This document shows positions 19,862 to 27,923 of a stretch of 64,000 bases of DNA, piece after piece. The translations under genes and the position numbers were made by a program. Where the stretch lies: NCBI RefSeq assembly GCF_002939705.1, contig NZ_MDCB01000001.1:186001-250000 (forward strand), written 5' to 3'. Numbering within the stretch: the stretch's first letter is position 1; every line of letters begins with the position of its first letter. The stretch comes from Xanthomonas albilineans. GTDB taxonomy: Bacteria; Pseudomonadota; Gammaproteobacteria; Xanthomonadales; Xanthomonadaceae. The notes under the pieces were generated by a model. The model did not search any database. It was not told where the DNA came from and saw only the letters and a list, made by a program, of their open reading frames with translations.

Positions 19862-20307
19862 TGTGGAGTTCCTATGTCGGGGAGAGTTCGGTGCGCATGC
19901 ATGGCGCATCGGCGTCATACTCCAGGCATCACGGCTAGTGATGGCAAGGTGTTTCTACGTCGATGCGGTTTGGCTGATGTCGTCAAAAAGGAGGGGTCTT
20001 CATGCGGTGAATTGGTGTTTGATCGGTGCCTGCATTGGTTTGCGCCTCACTCTTCATTGAAGTCGATGCGCGAGAATCGCATGACTCTACATAGCGGCAT
20101 CGCAGTGATTTTCTTGATCGCTGCGATTTCTTTCTTTAATCATGTGATTTTTGTGTGATGAATATTTTGTGTTTGAATTCGTGGCGATGCCTTCACATGG
20201 CGGGCTTTCATGTGGTTGCAGGCGATCAATCGCGGTAGCCTGCGCCGTCACCGTGTTTTCCGTGACTTTTCTTCGTGGCTCAAAGTGTGGTGGTCGCATC
20301 GATGGAT
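19862..20307. other. Intergenic region upstream of a receptor gene
   Basis: 446 bp with no supported gene. The section at about 20090-20180 is AT-rich. No sigma-28 or sigma-54 promoter was recognised by eye. Confidence 0.45.
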
Positions 20308-20817
20308 TCAGAATTCTTGCCAACGCATTTCTCTGGCAACTGCGGCGCTTCCACTTGGCGCCGTTTGCCTGGAGGCAGGATGCTGCGGTAGGGGAGCAGG
20401 TTCTTAGCCACGACTGGAACAGTGTTTGCTGCGGATTGCTCGATTTTGAACAGTGCTAGCGTATTGGTGAATTGCAGGCCGCGCGCGTTCGCTCAGCAGG
20501 GTTTGCGCTTCGGCTAGGAAATTCTTCGTAATGCAGGCGACTTGCCTTGATTTCGGCCAATGCTGGTGGATTGAGTTCTGGTCTTGTCACCATCGCCAAG
20601 GTGCCCATGGCGATCAGGATGCTGGAATTGGCATCGACCATGCGATTGCCGATTCGGGTTTTCCCCACATTTACCTTGACGGTGCTGTCCAATTGCTTGC
20701 GGGCATTGGATATGGACAGTACCCCACCTACGACCAGTACGCACGAGAGCAGGATCAGCACACCCCAAGCCCCCCGAGCCGGTGGCCGACGTTGTAGCGT
20801 TGCAGAAACGAATTCAT
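20308..20817 (-). pseudogene. Chemoreceptor pseudogene, internally deleted and frameshifted
   Basis: It begins with an ATG at 20817 followed by codons for [16 protein letters not shown], almost identical to the receptor at 11224-13476. A one-base loss near 20775 shifts the frame, after which the paralogous sequence resumes (LILLSCVLVVGGVLSISNARKQLD, then LDSTVKVNVGKTRIGN and ANSSILIAMGTLAMVT). At about 20475 it jumps from the periplasmic segment LLSERARP straight to the C-terminal segment equivalent to TNTVALFKI, in another frame. TM2, both HAMP domains and the whole signalling domain are lost. The final bases still encode RWQEF and a stop, in a third register. It is clearly dead as a receptor. 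Confidence 0.85.
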
Positions 20818-21303
20818 TTGGTGCCCTCTTGATGAAAGAGATGGGGAATGACGTAAGTTCTACGTGCTCGCCAGAGGTCTGTCTGGATGCTGTTCGTTCG
20901 ATGCAGCGTGGATAAAACGACACTTTGCAAATTTGCACACTGTGTTCGAACGGGCCTTGCCATGTGTGTAGAGGTGGTGGGATACAACGCTTTGCTTCAG
21001 CGGATGTGTTGTTCGTCGTGCAGGTCGATCCCATCTGAAGCGCCGATGATGTGTTGCACTTTGTAGACAAAAAATGTGCAATGAATCGAGTATCGGCGGC
21101 TCTGGCCAAATCTTGAGTGTTGGTCTTGTTGTCGCCACCCTCAGGCGCAGGGCTTGACGGTGCCGGGTTGCTGCTGGTGCCTTAGTGGCTGCGATGGGGG
21201 GCTAGTGTGACGGCCAGACAAGCAAACGCCCCGGCATTACTGCCGGGGCGTGCGGTGTGTTGTGTGGGTCGCTCGGGAAGCGATCCGGGCTGAGAGCGTT
21301 GGC
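20818..21303. other. Intergenic region between cheA and the receptor pseudogene
   Basis: 486 bp. The terminator of the STAS-cheY-cheA operon lies at 21224-21250. The rest holds no supported gene. Confidence 0.5.
21224..21250 (-). terminator. Terminator of the STAS-cheY-cheA operon
   Basis: On the minus strand CGCCCCGGCA pairs with TGCCGGGGCG around a 4-base loop and is followed by TTTGCTT. It lies about 54 bp after the cheA stop. Confidence 0.82.
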
Positions 21304-23304
21304 TCAGGCCGCTTGTTGCACTCGCAGCGAGCGGACCAGGCCGCCGATATCCACGATCAACGCCACGCGGCCGTCGCCGAGAATCGTCGCACCGGAGATT
21401 CCGCTGATGCGGCGGTAGTTGTTCTCGATGTTCTTGACAACCACCTGCTGCTGACCGACCAGCTCGTCCACTTCCAGTGCCAGCTTCTGCCCATCGGCTT
21501 CCACGACCACGACCAGTGGCTCGCTCTGCGGGTTCCCACCGAAACCATAGGAGTCGCTGAGCGATAGGATCGGCAGGTATTCGCCGCGGACCCGAAGCAC
21601 TCGGCCTTCGCCGGCCATGCTGCGGATGTCGTCGGCCTGTGGCTGTAGCGCTTCGATGACGTAGGCAAGCGGCAGGATCAGGGTTTCGCCGGCCACCGAT
21701 ACGGTCATGCCGTCCAGAATCGCAAGCGTCAGCGGCAGGCGGATCAGCACACGGGTGCCGCGGCCGAATTCGCTTTCCAATTGCACTTCGCCGCCCAGGC
21801 CCTGGATATTACGCCGGACCACGTCCATGCCGACGCCACGTCCGGACAAGTCGGTGACTGCATCGGCGGTGGAGAAGCCAGGAGCGAAAATCAGATCCCA
21901 GACCTGCGCGTCGCTCGGATTATCCGGCACGGTCAGGCCGCGCTCGGTGGCCTTGGCCAGAATGCGGTTGCGGTTGAGGCCGGCGCCGTCGTCGCTGACT
22001 TCGATGACGATATGTCCACCCTGGTGGGACGCCGCCAGAGTAATGGTGCCGGTCTCGTCCTTGCCGGCGGCGCGGCGCGCTTCCGGCATTTCCAGGCCGT
22101 GGTCGATCGAGTTACGCACCAGGTGCACCAGCGGATCGGCGATCTTTTCGATCAGCCCCTTGTCCAGTTCGGTGCCTTCGCCGATGGTGCGCAGGCGTAC
22201 CTGCTTGCCGAGGCGGCTGGAGAGGTCGCGGACCAGGCGTGGGAAACGGCGGAATACCGCATCCACCGGCAGCATGCGCACGCCGATGACGGCCTCCTGC
22301 AGGTCGCGTGTATTGCGTTCGAGCAGGTCCAGGCCGGCGAACAAGCGCTCGGCGGCGGCTGGATCCAAGCCGCTGGAGACCTGCTTGAGCATGGCCTGGG
22401 TAATGACCAGTTCACCGACCAAGTTGATCAACGCATCGACCTTGTCGACGCTGACGCGGATCGAGCTTTCTGCTTCCTGCGCGGCGGCGGCGTTGCCGGC
22501 GGGAGCATTGGCGGCTACGGTCGCAGCTGGCGCGGCGGTGGCCGCGGCCGGTGCTGGAGTCAGCACGGGCGGCGGTGCGCTGGCCAGGCTCGGCGGTGGC
22601 ACGGCGCGGATGTCCAATTCGCAATCGTCGATCACCCAGGCAAAGGTGTTTTCGATTGCGCTGCGCGGGATCTTGCCGACCAGGCCAAGATCCCATGCCA
22701 TATAGGCTTCGAGCGGATCGAGATCGACGAAGCCGGGCAGGCGGCCGTTACGGCATGCAATCTGCAGCGGGCCGAGATGTTCGAGTTCGCGGATGATGCG
22801 TAATGGATCGTTGCCGCTCATGAACAGCGACGGCGATGGGGTAAAGCCGATCTGCCAGGCTTCGGGTTCGGCGGCCTGATTTGCGGCCGGCGTCGCCGCG
22901 GCGGCTGCGACGTCTTTGCCGTTCAGTGCACGCTGCAGGCGATCATGGACGGCCTTGACTGCAACCGGGTCGGCGGCAACGCCGTGCTCGGCTTCGCGTA
23001 ACAGGGCACGCAGGACGTCCACCGATCCAAGGATGGCGTCGATCGCGTTCGCTTCGACTTCGCGCTTGCCGGCGCGCAGTTCATCGAGCAGCGTTTCTAG
23101 TACGTGGGTGAGTCCGGCCATCGCTTCGAAGCCGAACGTGGCGGCACCACCCTTGATCGAGTGCGCGGCGCGAAACACCGAGTTGATGGTTTCGGGGTCG
23201 CGGTTGCCTTCTTCTAACGACAGCAATCCGGCCTCCATCGCGTCCAGCCCTTCGCGGCTTTCCTCGAAGAAGGTGGCGTGGAAGCGTTGCAGGTCCATGC
23301 TCAT
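21304..23304 (-). CDS. cheA: Chemotaxis histidine kinase CheA (second system)
   Basis: A 666-residue hybrid-type CheA that phosphorylates CheY and CheB in response to receptors. Residues 1-110 are the Hpt domain with phospho-His48 (RAAHSIKGGAATFG). Residues about 150-245 form a regulator-binding-like P2 region, followed by an Ala/Pro linker. The dimerisation domain starts near 290 (SIRVSVDKVDALINLVGELVI). The ATPase carries LVHLVRNSIDHGLE, VSDDGAGLN and LSGRGVGMDVV. A CheW-like C-terminus follows from about 535. The second Met (MDLQRF) is an equally good start. It lies 30 bp after cheY and ends at a terminator. It heads the system containing the receptor array and CheR/CheD/CheB. Confidence 0.96.
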   Translation of the reverse strand: MSMDLQRFHATFFEESREGLDAMEAGLLSLEEGNRDPETINSVFRAAHSIKGGAATFGFEAMAGLTHVLETLLDELRAGKREVEANAIDAILGSVDVLRALLREAEHGVAADPVAVKAVHDRLQRALNGKDVAAAAATPAANQAAEPEAWQIGFTPSPSLFMSGNDPLRIIRELEHLGPLQIACRNGRLPGFVDLDPLEAYMAWDLGLVGKIPRSAIENTFAWVIDDCELDIRAVPPPSLASAPPPVLTPAPAAATAAPAATVAANAPAGNAAAAQEAESSIRVSVDKVDALINLVGELVITQAMLKQVSSGLDPAAAERLFAGLDLLERNTRDLQEAVIGVRMLPVDAVFRRFPRLVRDLSSRLGKQVRLRTIGEGTELDKGLIEKIADPLVHLVRNSIDHGLEMPEARRAAGKDETGTITLAASHQGGHIVIEVSDDGAGLNRNRILAKATERGLTVPDNPSDAQVWDLIFAPGFSTADAVTDLSGRGVGMDVVRRNIQGLGGEVQLESEFGRGTRVLIRLPLTLAILDGMTVSVAGETLILPLAYVIEALQPQADDIRSMAGEGRVLRVRGEYLPILSLSDSYGFGGNPQSEPLVVVVEADGQKLALEVDELVGQQQVVVKNIENNYRRISGISGATILGDGRVALIVDIGGLVRSLRVQQAA

Positions 23305-23334
23305 AGGGAGGGAGTCCGAAAAAGAGAGAGAAAA

Positions 23335-23700
23335 TCAGCCCAGAACTTTCTGGACGGTGGCGATCAGCTGTTCGGGGTTGAACGGTTTGACCAACCAGCC
23401 AGTGGCGCCGGCGGCTTTACCTTCGGATTTTTTTTCTGCCGCCGATTCCGTGGTCAGCATCAGCATTGGGGTGAACTTGTAGTCAGGTAGCTGGCGCAGT
23501 TCGCGGATCAAGCTGATACCGTCCATGTTCGGCATGTTGACGTCGGTGACCACGGCGTTGAAGCGCTGGCCTTTGGCGCGACCCAAGGCGACCTGGCCGT
23601 CTTCTGCTTCTTCGACAGCATAGCCGGCCGAGGTGAGGGCAAAAGAGACCATTTGGCGCATCGACGCCGAATCGTCCACTACCAAGATACGTGCGCTCAT
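23335..23700 (-). CDS. cheY: CheY-type single-domain response regulator
   Basis: A 121-residue receiver domain only. It has the acidic pair (ILVVDDSASMRQM), the phosphoacceptor Asp in AVVTDVNMPNMDG, a Thr/Ser switch in LMLTTESA and Lys in WLVKPFNPEQL. It overlaps the upstream STAS gene by 4 bp (ATGA) and precedes cheA by 30 bp, so all three are one operon. It is probably phosphorylated by the neighbouring CheA. Whether it binds the motor or acts as a phosphate sink for the other CheY cannot be told from sequence. Confidence 0.94.
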   Translation of the reverse strand: MSARILVVDDSASMRQMVSFALTSAGYAVEEAEDGQVALGRAKGQRFNAVVTDVNMPNMDGISLIRELRQLPDYKFTPMLMLTTESAAEKKSEGKAAGATGWLVKPFNPEQLIATVQKVLG

Positions 23701-24005
23701 GCAGCGTTCTCCACAGATTTCAAATTTTCAGAAGTGTCAGGAAGGCCCAGCGATTCGCTGACCCCTAGTAGGCGTGCTGCGTCGCTGAAGGTGGCGCTGC
23801 ATGCCTTGAATTCAGTGTGTTTGCCTTCTTTGCGGCGTGCATCCACGAACGCGCACAGAACCTGCACGGAAGCGGTGTGAATGCGGCGCACTTCGCCGGC
23901 GTCCAGCCGCAACACCTCGTCCGACGTCAGGAACGTGGTCAGGCGTTGTTTCAGGTCGGCGCTGGTCTCGATGCCGAGATCCTCGCCAAGTGGGACTGTG
24001 CTCAT
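23697..24005 (-). CDS. STAS-domain protein heading the second che operon
   Basis: About 102 residues, consistent with a single STAS domain of the anti-sigma-factor-antagonist fold: strand-helix pattern STVPLGEDLGIETSADLKQRL, then VLRLDAGEVRRIHTASVQVLCAFV, where the usual phosphorylatable Ser/Thr loop reads HTASVQ. The ATG at 24005 has GGAG five bases upstream; the ATG at 24008 is too close to it. It is transcribed from the sigma-28 promoter at 24036-24062 and overlaps cheY by 4 bp. Its role in chemotaxis is unknown; partner-switching with the CheA system is possible but only inferred. Confidence 0.82.
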   Translation of the reverse strand: MSTVPLGEDLGIETSADLKQRLTTFLTSDEVLRLDAGEVRRIHTASVQVLCAFVDARRKEGKHTEFKACSATFSDAARLLGVSESLGLPDTSENLKSVENAA

Positions 24006-24035
24006 CATTACTCCGCACGAATGGTTCTATCGAAG

Positions 24036-24062
24036 GTAACGGCCGTCGCTTGAAAAGCTTTA
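24036..24062 (-). promoter_or_regulatory. Predicted sigma-28 promoter of STAS-cheY-cheA
   Basis: Minus strand: TAAAGCTT, 11-bp spacer, GCCGTTAC. The -35 matches 7 of 8 and the -10 matches 6 of 8. It ends 31 bp before the preferred start codon. Confidence 0.68.
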
Positions 24063-24114
24063 GGCTGCATCTGGAAAGTGCGGTGTAGTCTGCAGTTTCT
24101 ATTTATTTATTAGC

Positions 24115-25221
24115 TCAGTGCAACAATTGTTCAGCGTCTAGCAAGATCATCGGGTGCTGGGCAAGCCGTGCTACGCCGCGGAAAAGATGGTTGGAAATGC
24201 GGCAGATACGGGCATTGTCCGGTGGTTCGATCTGATGGTCGGTCAGGCTGGCGACGTCCTCAACGGCGGACACGCGCAGGCCCAAAGTTTCGCCACTTTC
24301 TTCCAGCACCACGACCCGTGTCTGCATGTCCATCTCGATCGGAGCCGAGCCCAGATGCAGTCCAAGATCCAGTACCGGCACCACTTGGCCGCGCAGGTTC
24401 ATGATGCCTAGCATCGATGGTGGCGTGCCACGCAGTGCCAGTAGCGGCACCGGTAGTACGACTTCTTGCACTTTCAGTAGCTCCAGTGCGTAGGCCTGTT
24501 CGCCGCAGCGCAGACGTAGCCAACGGGTACTACGTTCGGTCACGCGTTCGGGGGCGGTGGCTGAGCCGTTTGGCAGGGGCGGTTGCATGAAAGCTTGTAG
24601 GTTGGGCTTTAGCCGCGTTGCGCCGGCTTTTGCGCGTTCAGCCTCGGCGCGACGCTCCGGTGGCACCGCCATCATTGGACGCTTGACGGCACGCGCGGCG
24701 GCGGCATCGTCCTCGGCGGCAAGATCGCGCGGCGTCGTCGAGCGTTGTCGTTCCATCGACGCGACCGCGTCTAGATCGGCCTGGCGGTCGGTGCTGGGTG
24801 CCTGCTGCGACATGATGCCTGCCAGTGCGGGATCGGCGTCGGCCTCGGCCAGGACCGCGGCGGCGATTTGCTCCGGAGTCGGGCCAGTTGACGCAGGTGT
24901 CAGCGCCTGCTGGGACATGATGCCTGCCAGTGCGGGATCGGCGTCGGCTTCGGCCAGGACTGCGGCGGCGATTTGTTCGGGAGTCGGGCCAGTTGACGCA
25001 GGTGTCAGCGCCTGCTGGGACATGATGCCTGCCAGCGCGGGATCGGCGTCGGCTTCGGCCAGGACTGCGGCGGCGATTTGTTCGGGCGTCGGGCCGGCTG
25101 GCATGGGCGTTGTCGTATCGGCAAGAGGCGTTGCGGGTGGTAGCGTGGTGTTCTGCGCTGCGCTGATCGTGTCGTGCAACAGACCTTCCAGATAGTCGTC
25201 GATGATGTCTGGAGTACTCAT
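24115..25221 (-). CDS. parP: ParP-like array-localisation protein: repetitive N-terminus plus CheW-like domain
   Basis: 368 residues. The first 205 or so are low-complexity Ala/Pro/Thr sequence including three copies of a 35-residue repeat (core TPEQIAAAVLAEADADPAL, positions about 43-140). The last 145 or so form a CheW-like domain (RWLRLRCGEQAYALELLKVQEV, GIMNLRGQVVPVLDLG, GLRVSAVEDVASL). It overlaps the ParA-like gene by 4 bp. This gene pair matches ParC-ParP of polar flagellates, where ParP joins the ParA-like ATPase to CheA in the chemoreceptor array and stabilises it at the pole. The name rests on architecture and neighbourhood; a plain CheW-domain protein is the alternative. The start at 25221 is fixed by the overlap. 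Confidence 0.8.
   Translation of the reverse strand: MSTPDIIDDYLEGLLHDTISAAQNTTLPPATPLADTTTPMPAGPTPEQIAAAVLAEADADPALAGIMSQQALTPASTGPTPEQIAAAVLAEADADPALAGIMSQQALTPASTGPTPEQIAAAVLAEADADPALAGIMSQQAPSTDRQADLDAVASMERQRSTTPRDLAAEDDAAAARAVKRPMMAVPPERRAEAERAKAGATRLKPNLQAFMQPPLPNGSATAPERVTERSTRWLRLRCGEQAYALELLKVQEVVLPVPLLALRGTPPSMLGIMNLRGQVVPVLDLGLHLGSAPIEMDMQTRVVVLEESGETLGLRVSAVEDVASLTDHQIEPPDNARICRISNHLFRGVARLAQHPMILLDAEQLLH
24799..25095 (-). repeat. Tandem 105-bp repeat inside parP (almost three copies)
   Basis: The period is exact: the same motif recurs at 24811, 24916 and 25021. Two full copies and one of about 29 codons encode a 35-residue unit. Copies differ at only a few bases, so the expansion looks recent or is kept uniform by recombination. 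Confidence 0.95.
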
Positions 25222-26000
25222 GCGGCTTGTTCCATCTGCGTCGCGTCGTTGGCCAGCAGCCATTCCAGCGCGCGTCGATAAGCGGCCAGGCCGCGACCAG
25301 GATAGTCACCGGGAACGCCAGCGATGGTCAGTGCCTTGACGTTACAGATCTTGGTGTCTACCGGAATCGCGTCTTCCCAGACCCGTTCGCCATAGCTGTC
25401 CTGCATCTGCCGCAGGGTTTCGTTGCCGGCGCGGGTACGCTTGTCGAACAGCGTCGGCAGGATCGATGCGGGCAGGGGGCGGCGACGCGAACGCTCGACC
25501 ATGTCCACGGTGCGGACCATGCTGGCCAAGCCATGTAGCGCCAGTGGCTCGGCCTGGGTTGGAATGATCACGCGATCGGCAGCGGCCAGCGCGTTGATCA
25601 TCAATAGGCCGAGGGTCGGCGGACAGTCGAGCAGGATGTAATCGTGCTGTCCTGCATGCCGCGCCATGGCCTGCTGCAACGCCAGGCCCAATCCTGGCTG
25701 GTTGGCGCTGCGTCGCTCCAGCGTGGCCAGCGCGGTTTGCCCGCAGACGAAGCTCAGGCGTTCGATAGCGGTGGTGTGGGCAAGCACGGACAGTTCACTG
25801 GATGGGGTGGCGAAGAGATCCACCACGCCAGCCGGTTGCGGTTCCTGCGGCACATCGAACGCTCTGGTCAGCGAAGCGTGCGGATCGAGATCGAGCATCA
25901 ACACGCGGTGGCCGAGCATGGATAGGCCACGGCCTAGTGCCAGCGTACTTGTGGTTTTGCCCACGCCACCTTTTTGGTTGGCGATCGCCCAGATACGCAT
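25218..26000 (-). CDS. parC: ParA-like ATPase (ParC), polar positioning of chemotaxis arrays
   Basis: A 260-residue ParA/MinD-type ATPase with the deviant Walker A box (ANQKGGVGKTTST, residues 7-19), the Walker A' segment MLDLDPHASLT and a Walker B region (YILLDCPPTLG). In polar flagellates the ParA homologue encoded here forms polar gradients that place and partition chemoreceptor arrays. It begins within the motD stop (TGATG, 1-bp overlap) and overlaps parP by 4 bp. It is not a chromosome-partition ParA: there is no parB and the neighbours are all motility genes. Confidence 0.88.
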   Translation of the reverse strand: MRIWAIANQKGGVGKTTSTLALGRGLSMLGHRVLMLDLDPHASLTRAFDVPQEPQPAGVVDLFATPSSELSVLAHTTAIERLSFVCGQTALATLERRSANQPGLGLALQQAMARHAGQHDYILLDCPPTLGLLMINALAAADRVIIPTQAEPLALHGLASMVRTVDMVERSRRRPLPASILPTLFDKRTRAGNETLRQMQDSYGERVWEDAIPVDTKICNVKALTIAGVPGDYPGRGLAAYRRALEWLLANDATQMEQAA

Positions 26001-26953
26001 CAGTTCACTCCTTCAATGGCGGCAGGGACTGCCCGGTGGCTGCCGGCGTTGCCGGTGGCCGCCGTGGCGGTGGGTATCGAGGTAGTCGACGCGGCGACGG
26101 CACTGAAACGCTCTGACGTCGACGGCGCGTTGTTCGTGCCATCGCCGGAATCGGCCAGAATGACCAGCACCACGCGGCGGTTGGCATTGCGTCCGCTTGC
26201 GGTATCGTTGCTGGCGTGCGGGCGGAACTGGCCATAGCCGATCATCGACAGCCGTGAGGGTTGCAGCCCCTGGTCGGCGAACAGATGCACCACACTAGCC
26301 GCGCGCGCCGCCGAGAGTTCCCAGTTGGATGGGAACTGTGCAGTGGCGATCGGTGTGTTGTCGGTATAGCCCTCCACTCGTACGCCGTTGGGGACGCTCG
26401 CCAATATCTGCGCGAGCTGTGCCAGGGTCGCATGTGCGCTCTGATCCAGTGTTGCAGAGCCGGAGCCGAACAGGATGTCGCTGTTGATCTCTACTTCGAT
26501 CCACAGCCCGGAGCGGTGCACGGTGATCAGCTTTTTCTGGATCAGTGGCGACAGTGCTGAGTCAAGTCGTTCGGCAATGCGGTCGAGCTGTTGCTGCGCG
26601 CGTCGCAGTTGCTGTTCGTCACGTAGCGCATCGGCGGGGCGTGGCAGCGATGTTGCTGGCAGCCGGTTCGGATCGAGAATGGACAGAGCCGGGCTGGATT
26701 GGATTGGCGTCGCTCGCGCGTCGCTCTGGCCTTGCAGCGGCTGTTCGCCCACTTGCACCGGGTGCATTGTCTGCGCTGTGCCACCGAAGGCTGCGTTCAT
26801 CGCGTTCGCCATGACGCGATACTTGGCCGCGTTGACCGTGGACAACGCGTACATCACCACGAAAAAAGCGAGCAGCAACGTCATCAGGTCGGCGTATGGG
26901 ATAGCCCATGCCTCGTGATTGGTGTGCTCGTCTTGGAAATGTTTGCGGGCCAT
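26000..26953 (-). CDS. motD: Flagellar stator protein MotD (MotB family)
   Basis: A 317-residue MotB-type stator subunit. One membrane helix near the N-terminus contains the proton-binding aspartate (Asp22 in IPYADLMTLLLAFFVVMYAL). After a long linker there is an OmpA-like peptidoglycan-binding domain (VEGYTDNTPIATAQFPSNWE, SMIGYGQFRPHASN, NRRVVLVI). It pairs with motC, ending 7 bp upstream, as in pseudomonads where MotCD is the second stator. The ATG at 26953 gives the normal short cytoplasmic N-terminus. The C-terminal 40 residues are a low-complexity Thr/Ala tail. Confidence 0.93.
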   Translation of the reverse strand: MARKHFQDEHTNHEAWAIPYADLMTLLLAFFVVMYALSTVNAAKYRVMANAMNAAFGGTAQTMHPVQVGEQPLQGQSDARATPIQSSPALSILDPNRLPATSLPRPADALRDEQQLRRAQQQLDRIAERLDSALSPLIQKKLITVHRSGLWIEVEINSDILFGSGSATLDQSAHATLAQLAQILASVPNGVRVEGYTDNTPIATAQFPSNWELSAARAASVVHLFADQGLQPSRLSMIGYGQFRPHASNDTASGRNANRRVVLVILADSGDGTNNAPSTSERFSAVAASTTSIPTATAATGNAGSHRAVPAAIEGVN

Positions 26954-26960
26954 GTGCGAC

Positions 26961-27701
26961 TCAATGCAGGAATCCGGCCAGTTTCGCTTCGATGTTGCGC
27001 GGATTTTCGCCCTTGGCAATGGCGATCAACCCTTCGATGAGCATTTCGCGCTCGCCGCTGCTGTGCTTGATCACGCTTTTGAGTTTGCTGGCCATCGGCA
27101 GGAACAGCAAGTTGGCCGAAGCAATGCCGTAGATGGTGGCGGTGAAGGCAGCGGCGATACCCTGGCCGAGCTTGCTCGGGTCAGCGAGATTTTTCATCAC
27201 TGCGATCAGCCCCAGCACCGCGCCGATGATGCCCAGAGTCGGCGCGTAGATTCCCATGCCCTCGAATACCTTGGCCGCCGCTAGATCGCGGTGCGCCTGG
27301 CCTTCCAGATCGATCTCCAACATGTGCCGTATTGCATCGGGCTCGACGCCGTCTACCAGCATCTGTAGTCCCTTGCGCACGAATGAATCCTGCTGCTGGG
27401 GCAGTTCCTGCTCCAGACCGAGCAAACCCTGGCGTCGTGCGATATTGCTCCATTCCACGATTTGTTGCAGTACCGCCTGACGGTTGTTCGGTGGCGGCTG
27501 CAGGATCCACTTCGCGATCTTGAATGCGCGCCGGAACACCATCGGCGGCGTTTGCACCAGGATTGCCGCGAAGGTCCCCACGATGACGATGACGAACGCA
27601 GCCGGCGACCACAGCGCCGAAATCCCGGCACCTTTGAGGATGCTGCCGCCGATCAGCGAAATAATCGCCAGCAGCAGGCCGATGAGACTGAGTTTGTCCA
27701 T
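26961..27701 (-). CDS. motC: Flagellar stator protein MotC (MotA family)
   Basis: A 246-residue MotA-type protein with four membrane helices: residues about 5-25, 32-50, 150-170 and 182-200 (GIYAPTLGIIGAVLGLIAVM and the following segment LGQGIAAAFTATIYGIASANLLFLP). A large cytoplasmic loop between helices 2 and 3 contains the charged torque-generating region. The start MDKLSLIGLLLAI is the family N-terminus. A FliA-type promoter sits so close that the mRNA would have almost no leader. It begins motC-motD-parC-parP, 222 bp after cheA. Confidence 0.94.
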   Translation of the reverse strand: MDKLSLIGLLLAIISLIGGSILKGAGISALWSPAAFVIVIVGTFAAILVQTPPMVFRRAFKIAKWILQPPPNNRQAVLQQIVEWSNIARRQGLLGLEQELPQQQDSFVRKGLQMLVDGVEPDAIRHMLEIDLEGQAHRDLAAAKVFEGMGIYAPTLGIIGAVLGLIAVMKNLADPSKLGQGIAAAFTATIYGIASANLLFLPMASKLKSVIKHSSGEREMLIEGLIAIAKGENPRNIEAKLAGFLH

Positions 27702-27708
27702 GCAGGAG

Positions 27709-27735
27709 GTATCGGCAAGGGAGCGGGGGACTTGA
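27709..27735 (-). promoter_or_regulatory. Predicted sigma-28 promoter of motC-motD-parC-parP, almost no leader
   Basis: Minus strand: TCAAGTCC, 11-bp spacer, GCCGATAC (5 of 8 and 7 of 8). The -10 ends 7 bp before the motC ATG at 27701, so transcription would begin at or within a few bases of the start codon. No Shine-Dalgarno sequence is seen. Confidence 0.5.
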
Positions 27736-27923
27736 TGGGCAGCCTGGATCGGAGACTTAGACGTGCCGAAACGTGAGATTACGAAAGCACAAATATTTCA
27801 CTTAAAAAGTGCCAATGTCCTGGGCAGGACGTTGCGATTACTTCTTCGACATCTTGCAATTTGCTTCATCAACGCGTTTGACAACGGTTTGGGCGTGGGA
27901 TGCGATGCTGTCGTCCCGAGCAC

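Noticed and set aside
18458-20158. Long plus-strand open frame of 566 codons
   Set aside because: It lies antisense to a chemoreceptor gene and is a by-product of GC-rich codon use. It shows no recognisable domain, and similar plus-strand frames lie opposite every receptor.
24811-25035. Repeated sequence considered as a CRISPR array
   Set aside because: The 105-bp period is coding, in frame with parP, and there are no variable spacers or cas genes.
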